Part shown: piece after piece, positions 42,201-51,279 of the stretch
Layout: every line of letters starts with the position of its first letter
How positions within the stretch are numbered: the first letter of the stretch is position 1
From: Apteryx mantelli
Taxonomy: Eukaryota > Chordata > Aves > Apterygiformes > Apterygidae
Assembly (NCBI RefSeq): GCF_036417845.1
Contig: NC_089982.1
Coordinates: 40,325,684-40,389,683 of the forward strand
Length of the DNA: 64,000 nt
Reading direction: 5' to 3'
Notes under the pieces: generated by a model
Databases searched by the model: none
What the model saw: only the letters and a program-made list of their open reading frames with translations
What the model was told of the DNA's origin: nothing
Program-made: the position numbers and the translations under genes

Positions 42201-45200
42201 GTTTTGTTCGCACCTATTTATTCATACCTGAAGTCTATTACTCCATCGAAAATAACCTTAAGAGTTCTGCCTGAGAGAAGCTGAAGGGCTTCTCTGCTCA
42301 TGAGACATGGCAAAAGGCTTCAAGCTGATTATGTTTGGGAACAGTGTCTAGTGGGAAACCCTGCAAGTGTTTGCAGGTAGCCCGTGATAAACAACTGATT
42401 CACTGCTAAGTATTACAGGTCATCCGAGCTGAACATTTTACTTCTCCTGTTTTCAAGTACTGTCAGTTTTCCCTCATTTTTGCTTGCCAGCATGAAAGAA
42501 TAGAAACCTGATATAATGGATTCTCTTTGTGGTTTTAAAGAAGATTGTTCCCTGAATCAGTGAATCACAATAGTTAATAGGCTAAAGCAAAAACTGCTGC
42601 TTGTGCAGGCCGCTGCTGCTCTTCATGCACCATGTCATGATGTGATTAGCCTTTTTACACTCCGTGAAAGGAAGGGGTGACTCTCATATGACTGTAGAAC
42701 CCCTCAACAAAAATCAGTGCTCCCAGGATCCAGAGAACAAACAAAACAGACATCATCCATGTCAATAAGATGCCATTCTTTACCTTTCTCTATATCATTA
42801 AGATGGGCACCAAAATTGCTCAGTCCATACAAGCAGCTAACTGCCCTACCTGAATGAGTATTTCCATTACTGCAAAACTGTTAATAGTAGAAGAGGTGTT
42901 GCAAGATAGAAAAAACTCATGAATTATTTTAATGTTGTCCATCTTTTATTATCATTGCTACTGACATAGGAAATCATTTGAAAGGTAAATTTTGCAATTG
43001 GGAATTAAATATGAATTAGAACATCAGCACAGTCTTTTATATAGATCTTGTAAATTGCATGGCAATTACTTGCCATAAAATGCTACCAGAATTTTAAAGC
43101 TAGAAGCTTTGGTTTCCCTAGATTGCAGCCACCCATGCTTTTCTTTGAATATATCTGTGTGTGAGGCCCCCGAATTTTAGAGGCTCCAGAGCTATCTTTG
43201 AAAGGCCCGGCACAACACAGCATCCTGCTGAGACAGAATATTGGCTTGGCCCCTGAAAGATGAGCCACACTAAAGCAGTACTGCATGCAAGCAGTGTAGA
43301 GAAATCAAGGTAATCATTTTATTGCAGTTATTGCTGCAAGGACTCATTTATGACACGCTTTTCTTCCAGGAAGAAATAGAACTTTATCAGTAAGATTTTA
43401 TAAGGCAGACATTCTATGGAATACTTTCTTTAACAGACTTTAAAAATATTTTTAAATGACGCTAACAACTTTTTGAACTGCTGTTTTTCTTCAGAGTCAT
43501 GGACTCCTCTCACCTTGCAAATACTGAAATGCAGTATGTAGAATCAAGATGAAAAACAAAAGAAAATAATAGAGCAACAAATTTAAATGAAATGAGACTA
43601 ATTTTGAAATCTACTCAGTTGAATTAAAAGAAAAAAGAAACACACCTCCATTAGATTTGATATGAGAACAGATTTGTAATAGACCACTATAACCTGGTGA
43701 TCTATAACCCTGGGTATTTACAAAGTATGACCTGATGATTCTTTTCATGTAATTTAAAGTCTGTAAGGCATACTATGTAGTTTTTTTCACTTACAACTAA
43801 ATTTAGTCTACTGAATATTGGTCATACTTCAGCGATAAATCATTCATCTTTAACTACAGAAATACTCCAGGATACATCTGTACCTAGCTCTACTGCAGAT
43901 TTTGGGTGGCCTCTGATGAATCAATAAATTCCATTTATTGGCTTACTATATATGAACAAAACCATGTCCTTTTTTCCACCTTTGTCAGTTCTAGATATTT
44001 AATTTAGAAATTTTGGATTATAAAATTTCCAGGAAGAAGTCAAATTAATGATGATGCATATGTTTAGGGCTGAACATAACAAGGCCCTTACCTTCATGGG
44101 GTCTTTCTAGGCAATATTGCCACAAATAATAAATATAAAGACTAACTATCATCTCTGATTTCATCCTCAGATTCACAGAGTGAGATCCTGACCCTCTGAA
44201 AACAGAAATTTTATTACTGGCTGTGATAAGGACAGTAGTTTAAGGTCAAAAGTTTCTGTTCAAGTGCCATGAAAATCAGCTCTGATTTCCTGAAATGCAC
44301 AGACCACAGCACTTCACAAGGAAAATCCTCAATCCATTTTTAAACCTAGTGGTTAAACTATTTTCCAGATGAAGTTTGAGCTGTGCCAACTATACTTTGC
44401 ATCAAACTAAATTGGGATTATATTATCTAAATATCAACAGAGCGTTCCTAGCTATTTGTTTTGTATCTGTTAAGCTGAGCTTTGTGAAATATCAAAATAT
44501 CACCTGGCAAGGATATACTGGGAAATGTTACAATTGGGTTTGGGAGCTTTTTTTTTTGGATCAAGAGTGCTGGCTAAATTTCTAGGAAGATGCTTTCAGC
44601 TAATCATCTCAAAATATATAGAGAGATGCTCTGCTTTGGTTGAGTACTTTGGTGCAGTTGCAAAATCCAGAAGAAATGAAACCATTTAAACATTGTATGA
44701 ACAAGAATGTGAAAAGCATCTGAGCTCACACACCTGTATGGTTGCATTGCCTCTGCCCCAGTCTATGTCCCTTTCAATTGTTTCCATACTGGCTTTCAAG
44801 GAACAGGGGAAGCAGATGGCTGATGAATGAAACAGTGAAAGCCGTTCACCTCCACAAGCTCATTCAGATTTGGCCCATACTACCCCAGAATGGTCCCTTG
44901 GTGACAGAGAGAATGTGAAGTGTAATTTGGTGGTATAAGTCCTTTGTGCTGGCTGGCATGGATGCCACTAATTGGTCCCTTAATATACTACCATAATTGT
45001 TATTAAACAGTTCTCTTGCTGTTAGCCTTAAAGCAAAGATCAGTTTATGCAGGGTACAAAAAATTCTCTTAACTTATAGGATCAGAATCTTTTAAGTCAA
45101 ATTGAAGCAAAATAAAGGAAATCTGTAATATGCCTCTTGTGTTGCCACAGACTTTTTAACAGAGCTCAGTTCCTAGGGCAGTAAAGATTACAGAGAGCTA

Positions 45201-48200
45201 TATATATTTTTTTCCTTTTTTGGTTTCAAAAGGAAGTTGTTCCTGGCGTGAAAACTTACAAGCCAGGGTTCAGCTCAAAACATATTTTATGGTTGAGTTA
45301 TTGCAGACCATTTAAATTAAGAATTTATAATGGAATTGCTGACACAACCTTAACTTTAGCTGTTTGAATGGCACCACTATAATTATATGAGAATTAATGA
45401 TTTCAGCTGCAGCTGAACTGACAAGCAGCATAAGCAAACAAACAACAGCATTTATACAGACTGTGGGTGAGAAAAAGTAGTCGCAGACCTGGCTAAATAC
45501 ACACATAGGAATCTGATGGAAATTTTGATAGGAAAAAAAAAGAATAATAATTCAGGATATAAATAAATACCACCTTAATTTCCTTTTGGAGTGAAACAGA
45601 ATAAAGAGTCACGATGCAATTACACAGTCCTCCTCTTCTTTCATATAAAAAGCATGTGAGACCATCCGGAGAAACACAGGATGTGTTAAACTAGAGACTG
45701 ACGAGTGACTCATCAATAAGATAAAAATAGATTTATACTGAGAAACAAGAGCTGAGAGAAATGGGCTTAACAGTGAGTAGCAGACAGGGAAAATTTGAGA
45801 GATGAAAAAGTTAAAGAAAGAAGTAGGAAATACTATTTCAGAACAAGCATTTTCTTTCCAGATTTTTGTCCTATATGAAATATTAGCTAGAATATTGTTA
45901 AATACTATTATATTTAAATGACAATATAAGGTTTATCTTGTCCTATTTTGAGTCTCGTTTTTATCACTCAGTTAATCTGTGGAAATTTTGAATGTTAATA
46001 GATTGCACAATAGGGTTCAACATATCTGCCCTATATCTCTAATATTTCAATACAATTGATTCAGCTAGTGGTAAACCAGCATCTTTCAGACCAATAGCAT
46101 AATTTGAATCAGTGGTTTTTTACATTTTTTTAATTTAAAAAACAATGTGCTGAAACTGCTGTCAAAATGATTAGTAATGTGGGGAAGGAGGGTCCAGTGA
46201 TGCAAACAAAACTTGTCTGTATCCATCCTTTTTGGGCAAAAGCTATTTTTTTAGTTCTGTGTTTTACAGCAAATAATTTAAAAGAGTAGAGCCATGATTG
46301 CAGCTCAAAGGTACTGTAGTCCTACCTATGACAATTATACTAGCACTGTGCAAATATATTGGTTTCTGAAACCATAGACCTTGTCTTCAGTGTAACAGGT
46401 TGGTTGGTGTTATGCATACAAATGACTTCATTCATGCCAGTGTGAGTGAACAGTATTACATAAAATTGAAACTACACTGAATAGCTGTATTAGCAGATGA
46501 TGAAATTCCCTAACTTGAGCTATAGTCCTATTTCTTACAAGTTCAAAAGTCAGCATCACTTGAACACAGTTGAAATAAGATATACCTAGCTTATAATAAT
46601 ATTTCAGTGATAGCTTTGGGAACCAAAAAGAGCTCTGTTTGTATAAAACTTGAGTTACACATCAGGCTCAAGGAAGTAATTGCAAATTCAAGTGTTTCTT
46701 CATGGTTTAGCAGAGCAGAAAACAAAATGATATCTACATTTGGGCACTCATTATATGGGTACTAATGTGGACACAAAAATTAAGGATTGTTTTTTTTCCA
46801 CATTAGGTTTGCCAACTACCACTCAAGTTTAGCCCCCTCCTTGTAAGAGAAGGTGCTTCCGTATACCATCTGGAATTGAATAGACATATATCGCTAAGCA
46901 AAAATACAACAAGGTTCTAATCCAAATCTCTTTGGGGCATGGAAGGAGTTTGTCATGAATGACCTCCTGTAAAGTTTAGTTTCAGCAGTGAGCTGCTGTG
47001 ATATGCCTTTGGGCTACTTAGAAATACTGTAGATGTTTATGAATTTTCCCACATATTTAAGATATACCTAGACAGGAGAAGTAAATTTCTGAGGATGATT
47101 GAATTTGCCGTCTTCCATTTTTCACATCCTAAAAACTTGCAAGTATCAAGATTGATGCCTCTTCTACATGCTTATTATTCTGATTGAATACAGCTAAGAA
47201 ATCTGCTTAGTAAAAGTTGTGGACTCTTTCAAAAGAAAAGTTTATACATAGACTTGTGCCAAAATAATAAAAAAGAACTTTTGAATTATGACCAGCTTAT
47301 TAATTTCAATTCGTATATTTGTAGCTTTGACCTTTCACCACTACTCAAAGATTTTTGGTTTTGCTGAAAAGCATGTTTCTGATGTTGGGAAATTACATTT
47401 CAGTTATATGATTTTCCATTTTAATTGTGCAAGTATCTCTTCAATGACTTCTCTGCAAATTCACAATTCTGCTTCACACCACCAGGATACCATTCAATAT
47501 CTCTAATACTTCCTAAAGCAAACTTTCAAGAAATCTTTTCAAATAATATCACCGTCTTGGAGAATATACTATATCTATTCATTTTTTGAGTGAGTATGAA
47601 CTTGCTCTGCAAATAGTCTCTTTTTTTCCCTTTGCTTTTTTTTTACTCTTTAATTCTCTCCAAAAACCTTTATCTGAGCATCTAAGCCTGACAAGAATTT
47701 GTGTTATACACCATTTCTCAGAATAAATCCTAATCCTCTTACACCTTTATTGATGATACCCCAAAGACATATAAGACTTAATTTTGAACCATTTAAGTCA
47801 GAGCTATATCATTGACCTCAGTGATCATAGCATCAAGTCCTTTTTCTTTTTTTTTTAACTTCCCCTATTATTTCTTCCTTCAGTACGGGGAGAAACACAC
47901 AAAGGCATAAAGAATTAGTAGTAATTAATTTCTAATGCTTAGAAATATCATAAAATTCTTAGAAATATCTCATATTAGAGGTATTTTAATGGCAACAAGC
48001 TTTGAGCCACTTCATCTCACATTGAGAAACCAGAGAAGTGTTCCGTCAAGAAGTATTGACTCTGTGTATAGTTCCCACCATAGATTATTCTCCTTTTCTT
48101 AAACAAGATCTACCAAACTGTTTTAGTAAGTGCAGTTATTAGTAAGATTATTATCTGATTTTAGTTAGAGTTTTCTTGTTATTGTTGTGTATTTAGAATG

Positions 48201-48327
48201 CATGGTGACCTTAAGGGGAATTTTAGCTATACTAGGACTGCAGGAGGTCTGACATGAAATACATATCAATAATTATCTAGACAGGAAACTGGTGTCAACA
48301 TTTGCTTAGGATACCACTCCTAATACA
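36251..48327. other. Non-coding AT-rich host DNA
   Basis: No gene is recognisable. A faint MIR-like fragment may lie at about 38000-38090 (ending GAGCCTCAG...CAGTTTCCCC). C-rich runs occur at 38135-38155. A locally GC-richer patch at about 40630-40770 ends in AGGGTGAGT, which would be a fair splice donor, but no matching acceptor or coherent coding frame is evident. Confidence 0.5.
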
Positions 48328-48333
48328 GTTTCC
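48328..48333. repeat. Target site duplication (left copy)
   Basis: GTTTCC directly precedes the LTR and is repeated exactly at 51512-51517 after the other LTR. A 6-bp duplication is the size produced by alpharetroviral integrase, and it proves that the two LTRs delimit a single insertion. Confidence 0.95.
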
Positions 48334-48565
48334 TGTTACCGTTCTCGTTCTTACCGAGGAGGCACGGGGCCTCCCCCCAGACCCCGGACCATCACCACAC
48401 AGACACCAATATGAGGAGTGGCAAAATGGCGTTTAATGAAGCGTGTCCTACTCTATTATAAAGCTGTAAAGCCCCACCTTCTTTTCCGGCAGCAGTGCTC
48501 CGCCCGTTATGACCTTCCCATGTTCCGCCCCGCAGTGCCTCCCTGCTCATCCTTTTTCCTCCACA
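48334..48565 (-). repeat. 3' LTR of the provirus
   Basis: This 232-bp LTR reads TG...CA on the minus strand. It differs from the 5' LTR at only three bases (48444, 48476, 48510). Each is TG or CA here where the 5' LTR has CG, so the changes are methyl-CpG decay in this copy. One of them (48476) destroys the GGCGGGGC box nearest to the TATA box. Confidence 0.95.
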
Positions 48566-48579
48566 TCTCCCCCCCTCCC
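48566..48579 (-). other. 3' polypurine tract
   Basis: On the minus strand this reads GGGAGGGGGGGAGA and abuts the TG of the 3' LTR, as required of the primer for plus-strand DNA synthesis. Confidence 0.9.
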
Positions 48580-48791
48580 ATCAACAGTGTTTCGGTAGAT
48601 CGAGCGGGACGCAACAAAACACGCGGAAGTGCGGTGTGTCTCGACGGGACCGCCATCGGGTGGTTCCTTGCATTAGTAGCTTCGTGAGCGGAGCTGTGTG
48701 CTGCCTCCACTTCTTCCGCTTCTTAACACAGGCGGTGTCCTTGTCTTCGTCGGTTCAGTAGCCATAGGCGGGATTGCTCAGTTCCAACAGA
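48580..48791 (-). other. Retroviral 3' untranslated segment
   Basis: The 212 bases between the second TM remnant's stop and the polypurine tract hold no recognisable gene. A 67-codon frame crosses into gene-free sequence and has no motif. CpG content is high, as in the rest of the element. Confidence 0.6.
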
Positions 48792-49019
48792 CTATAGCCC
48801 CCCCCCAAAGCCCAGCCATTCCTCCAGAATTTCTCCTTCTTGTTTTCGAGCAATCCAGACTTGGCCCGCTACTTTCAGCAAGGCTTTCTTAACGCAGCTC
48901 AGTACTACACACAAGCATAAGCCTATAATTATGAGGATTAGCAAAATGCGCAAGCCTTCAGCGAGCAGTCCTGTTAGCCACTGTGGTAGATTGCCAAACA
49001 GGTTAGTTAGCCATTCGTC
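48792..49019 (-). pseudogene. env: Env TM C-terminal remnant (second, adjoining the 3' LTR)
   Basis: An open frame of 75 codons ends at TAG (48792-48794). It begins in the middle of a protein at the recombination junction and has no start codon. The N-terminal ~22 residues are amphipathic with repeated 'WLT' and 'LFG/LLA' elements, as in the membrane-proximal region of retroviral TM. Residues ~23-42 are a continuous hydrophobic membrane-spanning stretch rich in Leu, Ile and Cys. The rest is a basic then acidic cytoplasmic tail of about 33 residues, with paired Lys after the membrane span. The role in an intact virus is anchoring the envelope trimer. Here the surface subunit, fusion peptide and ectodomain are all gone, so no fusion function remains. 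It is followed directly by the element's own 3' UTR and LTR, so it probably belongs to the same parent as the LTRs. Confidence 0.7.
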
Positions 49020-49020
49020 T

Positions 49021-49176
49021 AATGGCGTTTATTGTGGGCTGCGTGCAAGCTTACATACAGGTGCACTTCGTTTCCACCCCTAGGCTGCGCGTCACACCGC
49101 GTGATCTTCCGCTACGCCTAGTCTACCGCTTCTCATGCAAATATCTTGTCTATGCAGTTTCCCAAGATCCACCACA
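49021..49176 (-). mobile_element. Internal foreign U3 with start of R (partial LTR)
   Basis: On the minus strand this 156-bp piece starts with TGTGGTGG directly after a polypurine tract, exactly as an LTR should. It ends with AATAAA (49028-49033) and CGCCATT, the start of an alpharetrovirus-type R region. Between these points it is unlike the U3 of the flanking LTRs. It contains an octamer motif, ATGCAAAT on the + strand at 49135-49142. R and U5 are missing, because the sequence switches at CCATT to an Env frame. It is the 3' end of a second retrovirus embedded in this provirus. Confidence 0.8.
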
Positions 49177-49189
49177 TCTCCCCCCCTTT
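49177..49189 (-). other. Internal polypurine tract
   Basis: The minus strand reads AAAGGGGGGGAGA and is followed immediately by the TG of the foreign U3. It has the same GGGGGGGAGA core as the 3' tract at 48566-48579. If functional, it could prime plus-strand synthesis internally. Confidence 0.85.
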
Positions 49190-49213
49190 CTAGAACCTCT
49201 TTTTCCTGTACTA

Positions 49214-49585
49214 TTAATTGATATACTCTATGCTCATGTCTATCAAGCAGTTAAGCCGTACATGCCGTAAGCAATAATTCAGAATTAGCAAGCCGCAGCA
49301 TATCGCTATTACTACTGTGAGTGCTATCAAGCCTAGTGTTATAAGCCATTTCTAATCAAACCATGACAAGATCCATACCCCTGTGTTGACTTGTTCCCTG
49401 TCAGGAAAGTCTCTGTCGGCCCCGCCTCGGGGTTGAACGGGATGCAGTAGTGAGCTGCTCTGTGCGCCTGTGCTCATCTCCTCCAGTATGACTCTGCGGT
49501 CCCCGGAATCATGAAGCTGGCGATAAACATCAATGCAGCCATGCAGCAGCATCCCGTCTGGCGTCGCCCTGTTCAGGATGGAATC
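49214..49585 (-). pseudogene. env: Env TM C-terminal remnant (first), interrupted by a stop
   Basis: One frame runs on the minus strand from 49585 to a TAA at 49214-49216 and is interrupted by TAG at 49352-49354. After the TAG come a short 'WLITLGLIALTVVIA'-type hydrophobic segment with a Cys pair and a short basic tail of about 20 residues. This is the layout of a retroviral TM membrane anchor and cytoplasmic tail. The ~77 codons before the TAG show no fusion peptide, heptad repeat or CX6CC motif, and I cannot assign them to Env with confidence. The 66-codon stretch from an ATG at 49552 to the TAG is therefore unlikely to be a gene. The remnant sits just upstream of the internal polypurine tract and foreign U3, so it belongs to that second parent. 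It is inactive. Confidence 0.6.
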
Positions 49586-49685
49586 TCACCAAGAATGATT
49601 AGTTACACCCCAGACCCTCCCGTACGTGCATTTAGGTCAGGTTTTATGCATTTCATTGGAACCCATCTTATCTGCTCCTCCCGTT
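49586..49685 (-). other. Gag-to-env deletion junction segment
   Basis: The ~100 bases between the gag stop and the env-derived frame contain stops in the relevant frames. Protease, pol and most of env, which should lie here over several kilobases, are missing. The breakpoint must fall in or near this segment. Confidence 0.6.
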
Positions 49686-51194
49686 TTACCGCAGCATACC
49701 CTCTTCCCTGTGATATCCACAAGAGAAGCAACGCTGTGGTCCCTTTCTCATCTGGTCCACCGCCGTGACAAGAGCCTGCGCTGCTGCTGTTCCCTGATTC
49801 TGTTTTTGCAGTACCGTGCGGATGACAACCGAAAGTGGTGTTCCTTTAGGGATCGTTTTCAGGATGTCCTGCGTCATGGCGTCACTCTGCTGCCAGAGGC
49901 ACTCCATCATGACCGGACCCTGGGCCTCAGGGGGCAAGTCTGACTCTGCAATGGCCCGCTGGAGCCTGTCACAGAATTCAGTGAAGCTCTCTGCGTGTGT
50001 CTGTTTTATCTTTGTCCAGGGTGGCTCTACCTTTACTAGCTTCCCGAGTTCTTCATACACGGCCTTTGGGTCGATGGGCGTCCATTCTATGAGCCCTCCG
50101 GGCGCCAGGCGTACTGGCAGCGCCGACGGCGTTTCAGGGGGTGCCGTGAGTTTAAGACCCCGTAATGTCACCGCCCCCGCTGATAGTTGCCAATCTGGCA
50201 GGTATAACTCGGCTCGGGGCTTTTCGCCACTGGAACCGTCCTGGGATCGTGTGTCGGCCAGTCGCTGCAGCATCCACTGTTGTTTTTGTACTTCTCTCTC
50301 CAGCCTCCGCATGAGCCGCAGCGCCTGCTCTAGTCCTATCTCCACATCCTCCTCCACCTCCTCCGCTCTCACGCCTCCCTCGCGCTCCCCCCCCCGATAG
50401 ACTTCTTGAAGCCGCCTTGTAAGGCTGTCCATCTCATCCTCGCTCACCCGTTCCCTCCCACTGGCTCGTCTCGTACTATCGAAGGTGACTCTCCTCCGCC
50501 CTCTTTCTCTGTCCCCGGCGCCATCTTTGGCCGCCGACTCGCCCTGATTCCAGCTCTTATCAGGTACCATGAGTGCCCCGGGGAGCCACTCATTCGGTGT
50601 TCGTATTCTCCCTCGCTCATTCTCTCGCTCATTCTCCCCCCTTTCTCCTTCCCCCTCGGGCTCACTGGGCGCGACGGGGCAAGGTTGTCCTGCTCTGTCG
50701 GCCTGTCGCAACTCGTCCCAGGGGTAGTGTGGTGGAGGGGCACGCGAATCCTCTTCTCCCAGCCCGGCTGGCATCACTAGACCTCCGTCCCGTTGTTCCT
50801 CCCCTTGCTCTTCGACCCGCTCCTCTCCCTCCTCTAGTGCCGTTTCCTCCGCCCCCTCCGCCACTCCCTCCGTCTCCGTCGACCCCGCGAGTACCCCACT
50901 GCCTCTAAGTGCCTCTCTAGCCGCCTTCCACGTCTCCCGTTCCTCCCTCGCTCTCCGCAGGAGCATTCTTATCAGCCCCCACGCCTTTAACTCCCTCGCG
51001 GATCCCCCGTTCACTGGGGACTCCGCCAGCGCTGCTGTGCATTGCAGCCACAGTTCCTCCCGCAGAATCTCCATAGGAGAAGTAATCACTCCCTCCTTTA
51101 CGAGCCTCTCTACACACGCTCGTATCGCGCCCACCTTCAGCGGCGCCCGCCATTCCTTGGCGCAGGCCATCACTACCTTACATATGGCCTCCAT
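49686..51194 (-). CDS. gag: Gag-like polyprotein, intact frame with internal and C-terminal losses
   Basis: The frame has 502 codons, against roughly 700 in exogenous alpharetroviruses. The ATG at 51194 sits in a good context (ACCATGG) 65 bases after the primer site. Residues 1-100 resemble an alpharetroviral matrix domain: a short N-terminus starting Met-Glu-Ala, helices and an 'ELKAWGL' motif (68-74) followed by a basic helix. Residues 101-330 are highly charged and low-complexity (Glu/Arg/Gly), with PPPHY at 153-157 in place of a PPPY late domain. Capsid-like sequence begins near 355 ('EWTPIDP', 370-376), then jumps after about 20 residues to the major homology region (398-411: Gln398, Glu402, Phe407, Arg410, Leu411; the usual Gly is Thr399). 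Most of the capsid N-terminal domain is therefore missing. The capsid C-terminal domain follows. The zinc knuckle starts at Cys489-Cys492 but has His too early (495) and no fourth ligand before the stop. Gag normally assembles particles. This one could do so only partly, if at all. The frame remains open and CpG-rich, consistent with a young copy. Confidence 0.85.
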   Translation of the reverse strand: MEAICKVVMACAKEWRAPLKVGAIRACVERLVKEGVITSPMEILREELWLQCTAALAESPVNGGSARELKAWGLIRMLLRRAREERETWKAAREALRGSGVLAGSTETEGVAEGAEETALEEGEERVEEQGEEQRDGGLVMPAGLGEEDSRAPPPHYPWDELRQADRAGQPCPVAPSEPEGEGERGENERENERGRIRTPNEWLPGALMVPDKSWNQGESAAKDGAGDRERGRRRVTFDSTRRASGRERVSEDEMDSLTRRLQEVYRGGEREGGVRAEEVEEDVEIGLEQALRLMRRLEREVQKQQWMLQRLADTRSQDGSSGEKPRAELYLPDWQLSAGAVTLRGLKLTAPPETPSALPVRLAPGGLIEWTPIDPKAVYEELGKLVKVEPPWTKIKQTHAESFTEFCDRLQRAIAESDLPPEAQGPVMMECLWQQSDAMTQDILKTIPKGTPLSVVIRTVLQKQNQGTAAAQALVTAVDQMRKGPQRCFSCGYHREEGMLR

Positions 51195-51259
51195 GGTTCC
51201 GGATCCGGATCCCTTCCTTACGCTGCCGGCGCCTGCGCCGGCTGAGCCGCCTCCTCGGT
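51195..51259 (-). promoter_or_regulatory. Short retroviral leader with palindrome and splice-donor-like site
   Basis: Only 65 bases separate the primer site from the gag ATG, much less than the several hundred bases of typical alpharetroviral leaders. The leader holds a near-perfect GC palindrome at 51225-51242 (8-base arms, 2-base loop), a candidate dimerisation stem. On the minus strand GTAAGG at 51216-51221 follows CAGC and resembles a splice donor. A tandem GGATCC pair occurs at 51201-51212. Confidence 0.6.
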
Positions 51260-51277
51260 ATCACGTCGGGGTCACCA
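51260..51277 (-). other. Primer-binding site for tRNA-Trp
   Basis: The minus strand reads TGGTGACCCCGACGTGAT, two bases after the 5' LTR. This 18-mer is the tRNA-Trp primer site characteristic of alpharetroviruses, with the same two-base spacer. Confidence 0.95.
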
Positions 51278-51279
51278 CT

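Noticed and set aside
49021..49176. A nested solo LTR inserted into the provirus
   Set aside because: It lacks R and U5 and has no target duplication. It is preceded by its own polypurine tract and TM tail, so recombination explains it better than insertion.
49352..49552. 66-codon minus-strand frame after gag as a gene of its own
   Set aside because: It ends at the in-frame TAG just before an Env-like membrane anchor and continues upstream of its ATG without a stop, so it is better read as part of a decayed env-derived frame.
49816..50908. Plus-strand frames of 194, 124 and 111 codons opposite gag
   Set aside because: They are antisense shadows of the GC-rich gag frame. They have no start context or motif, and the LTR orientation gives transcription on the other strand.
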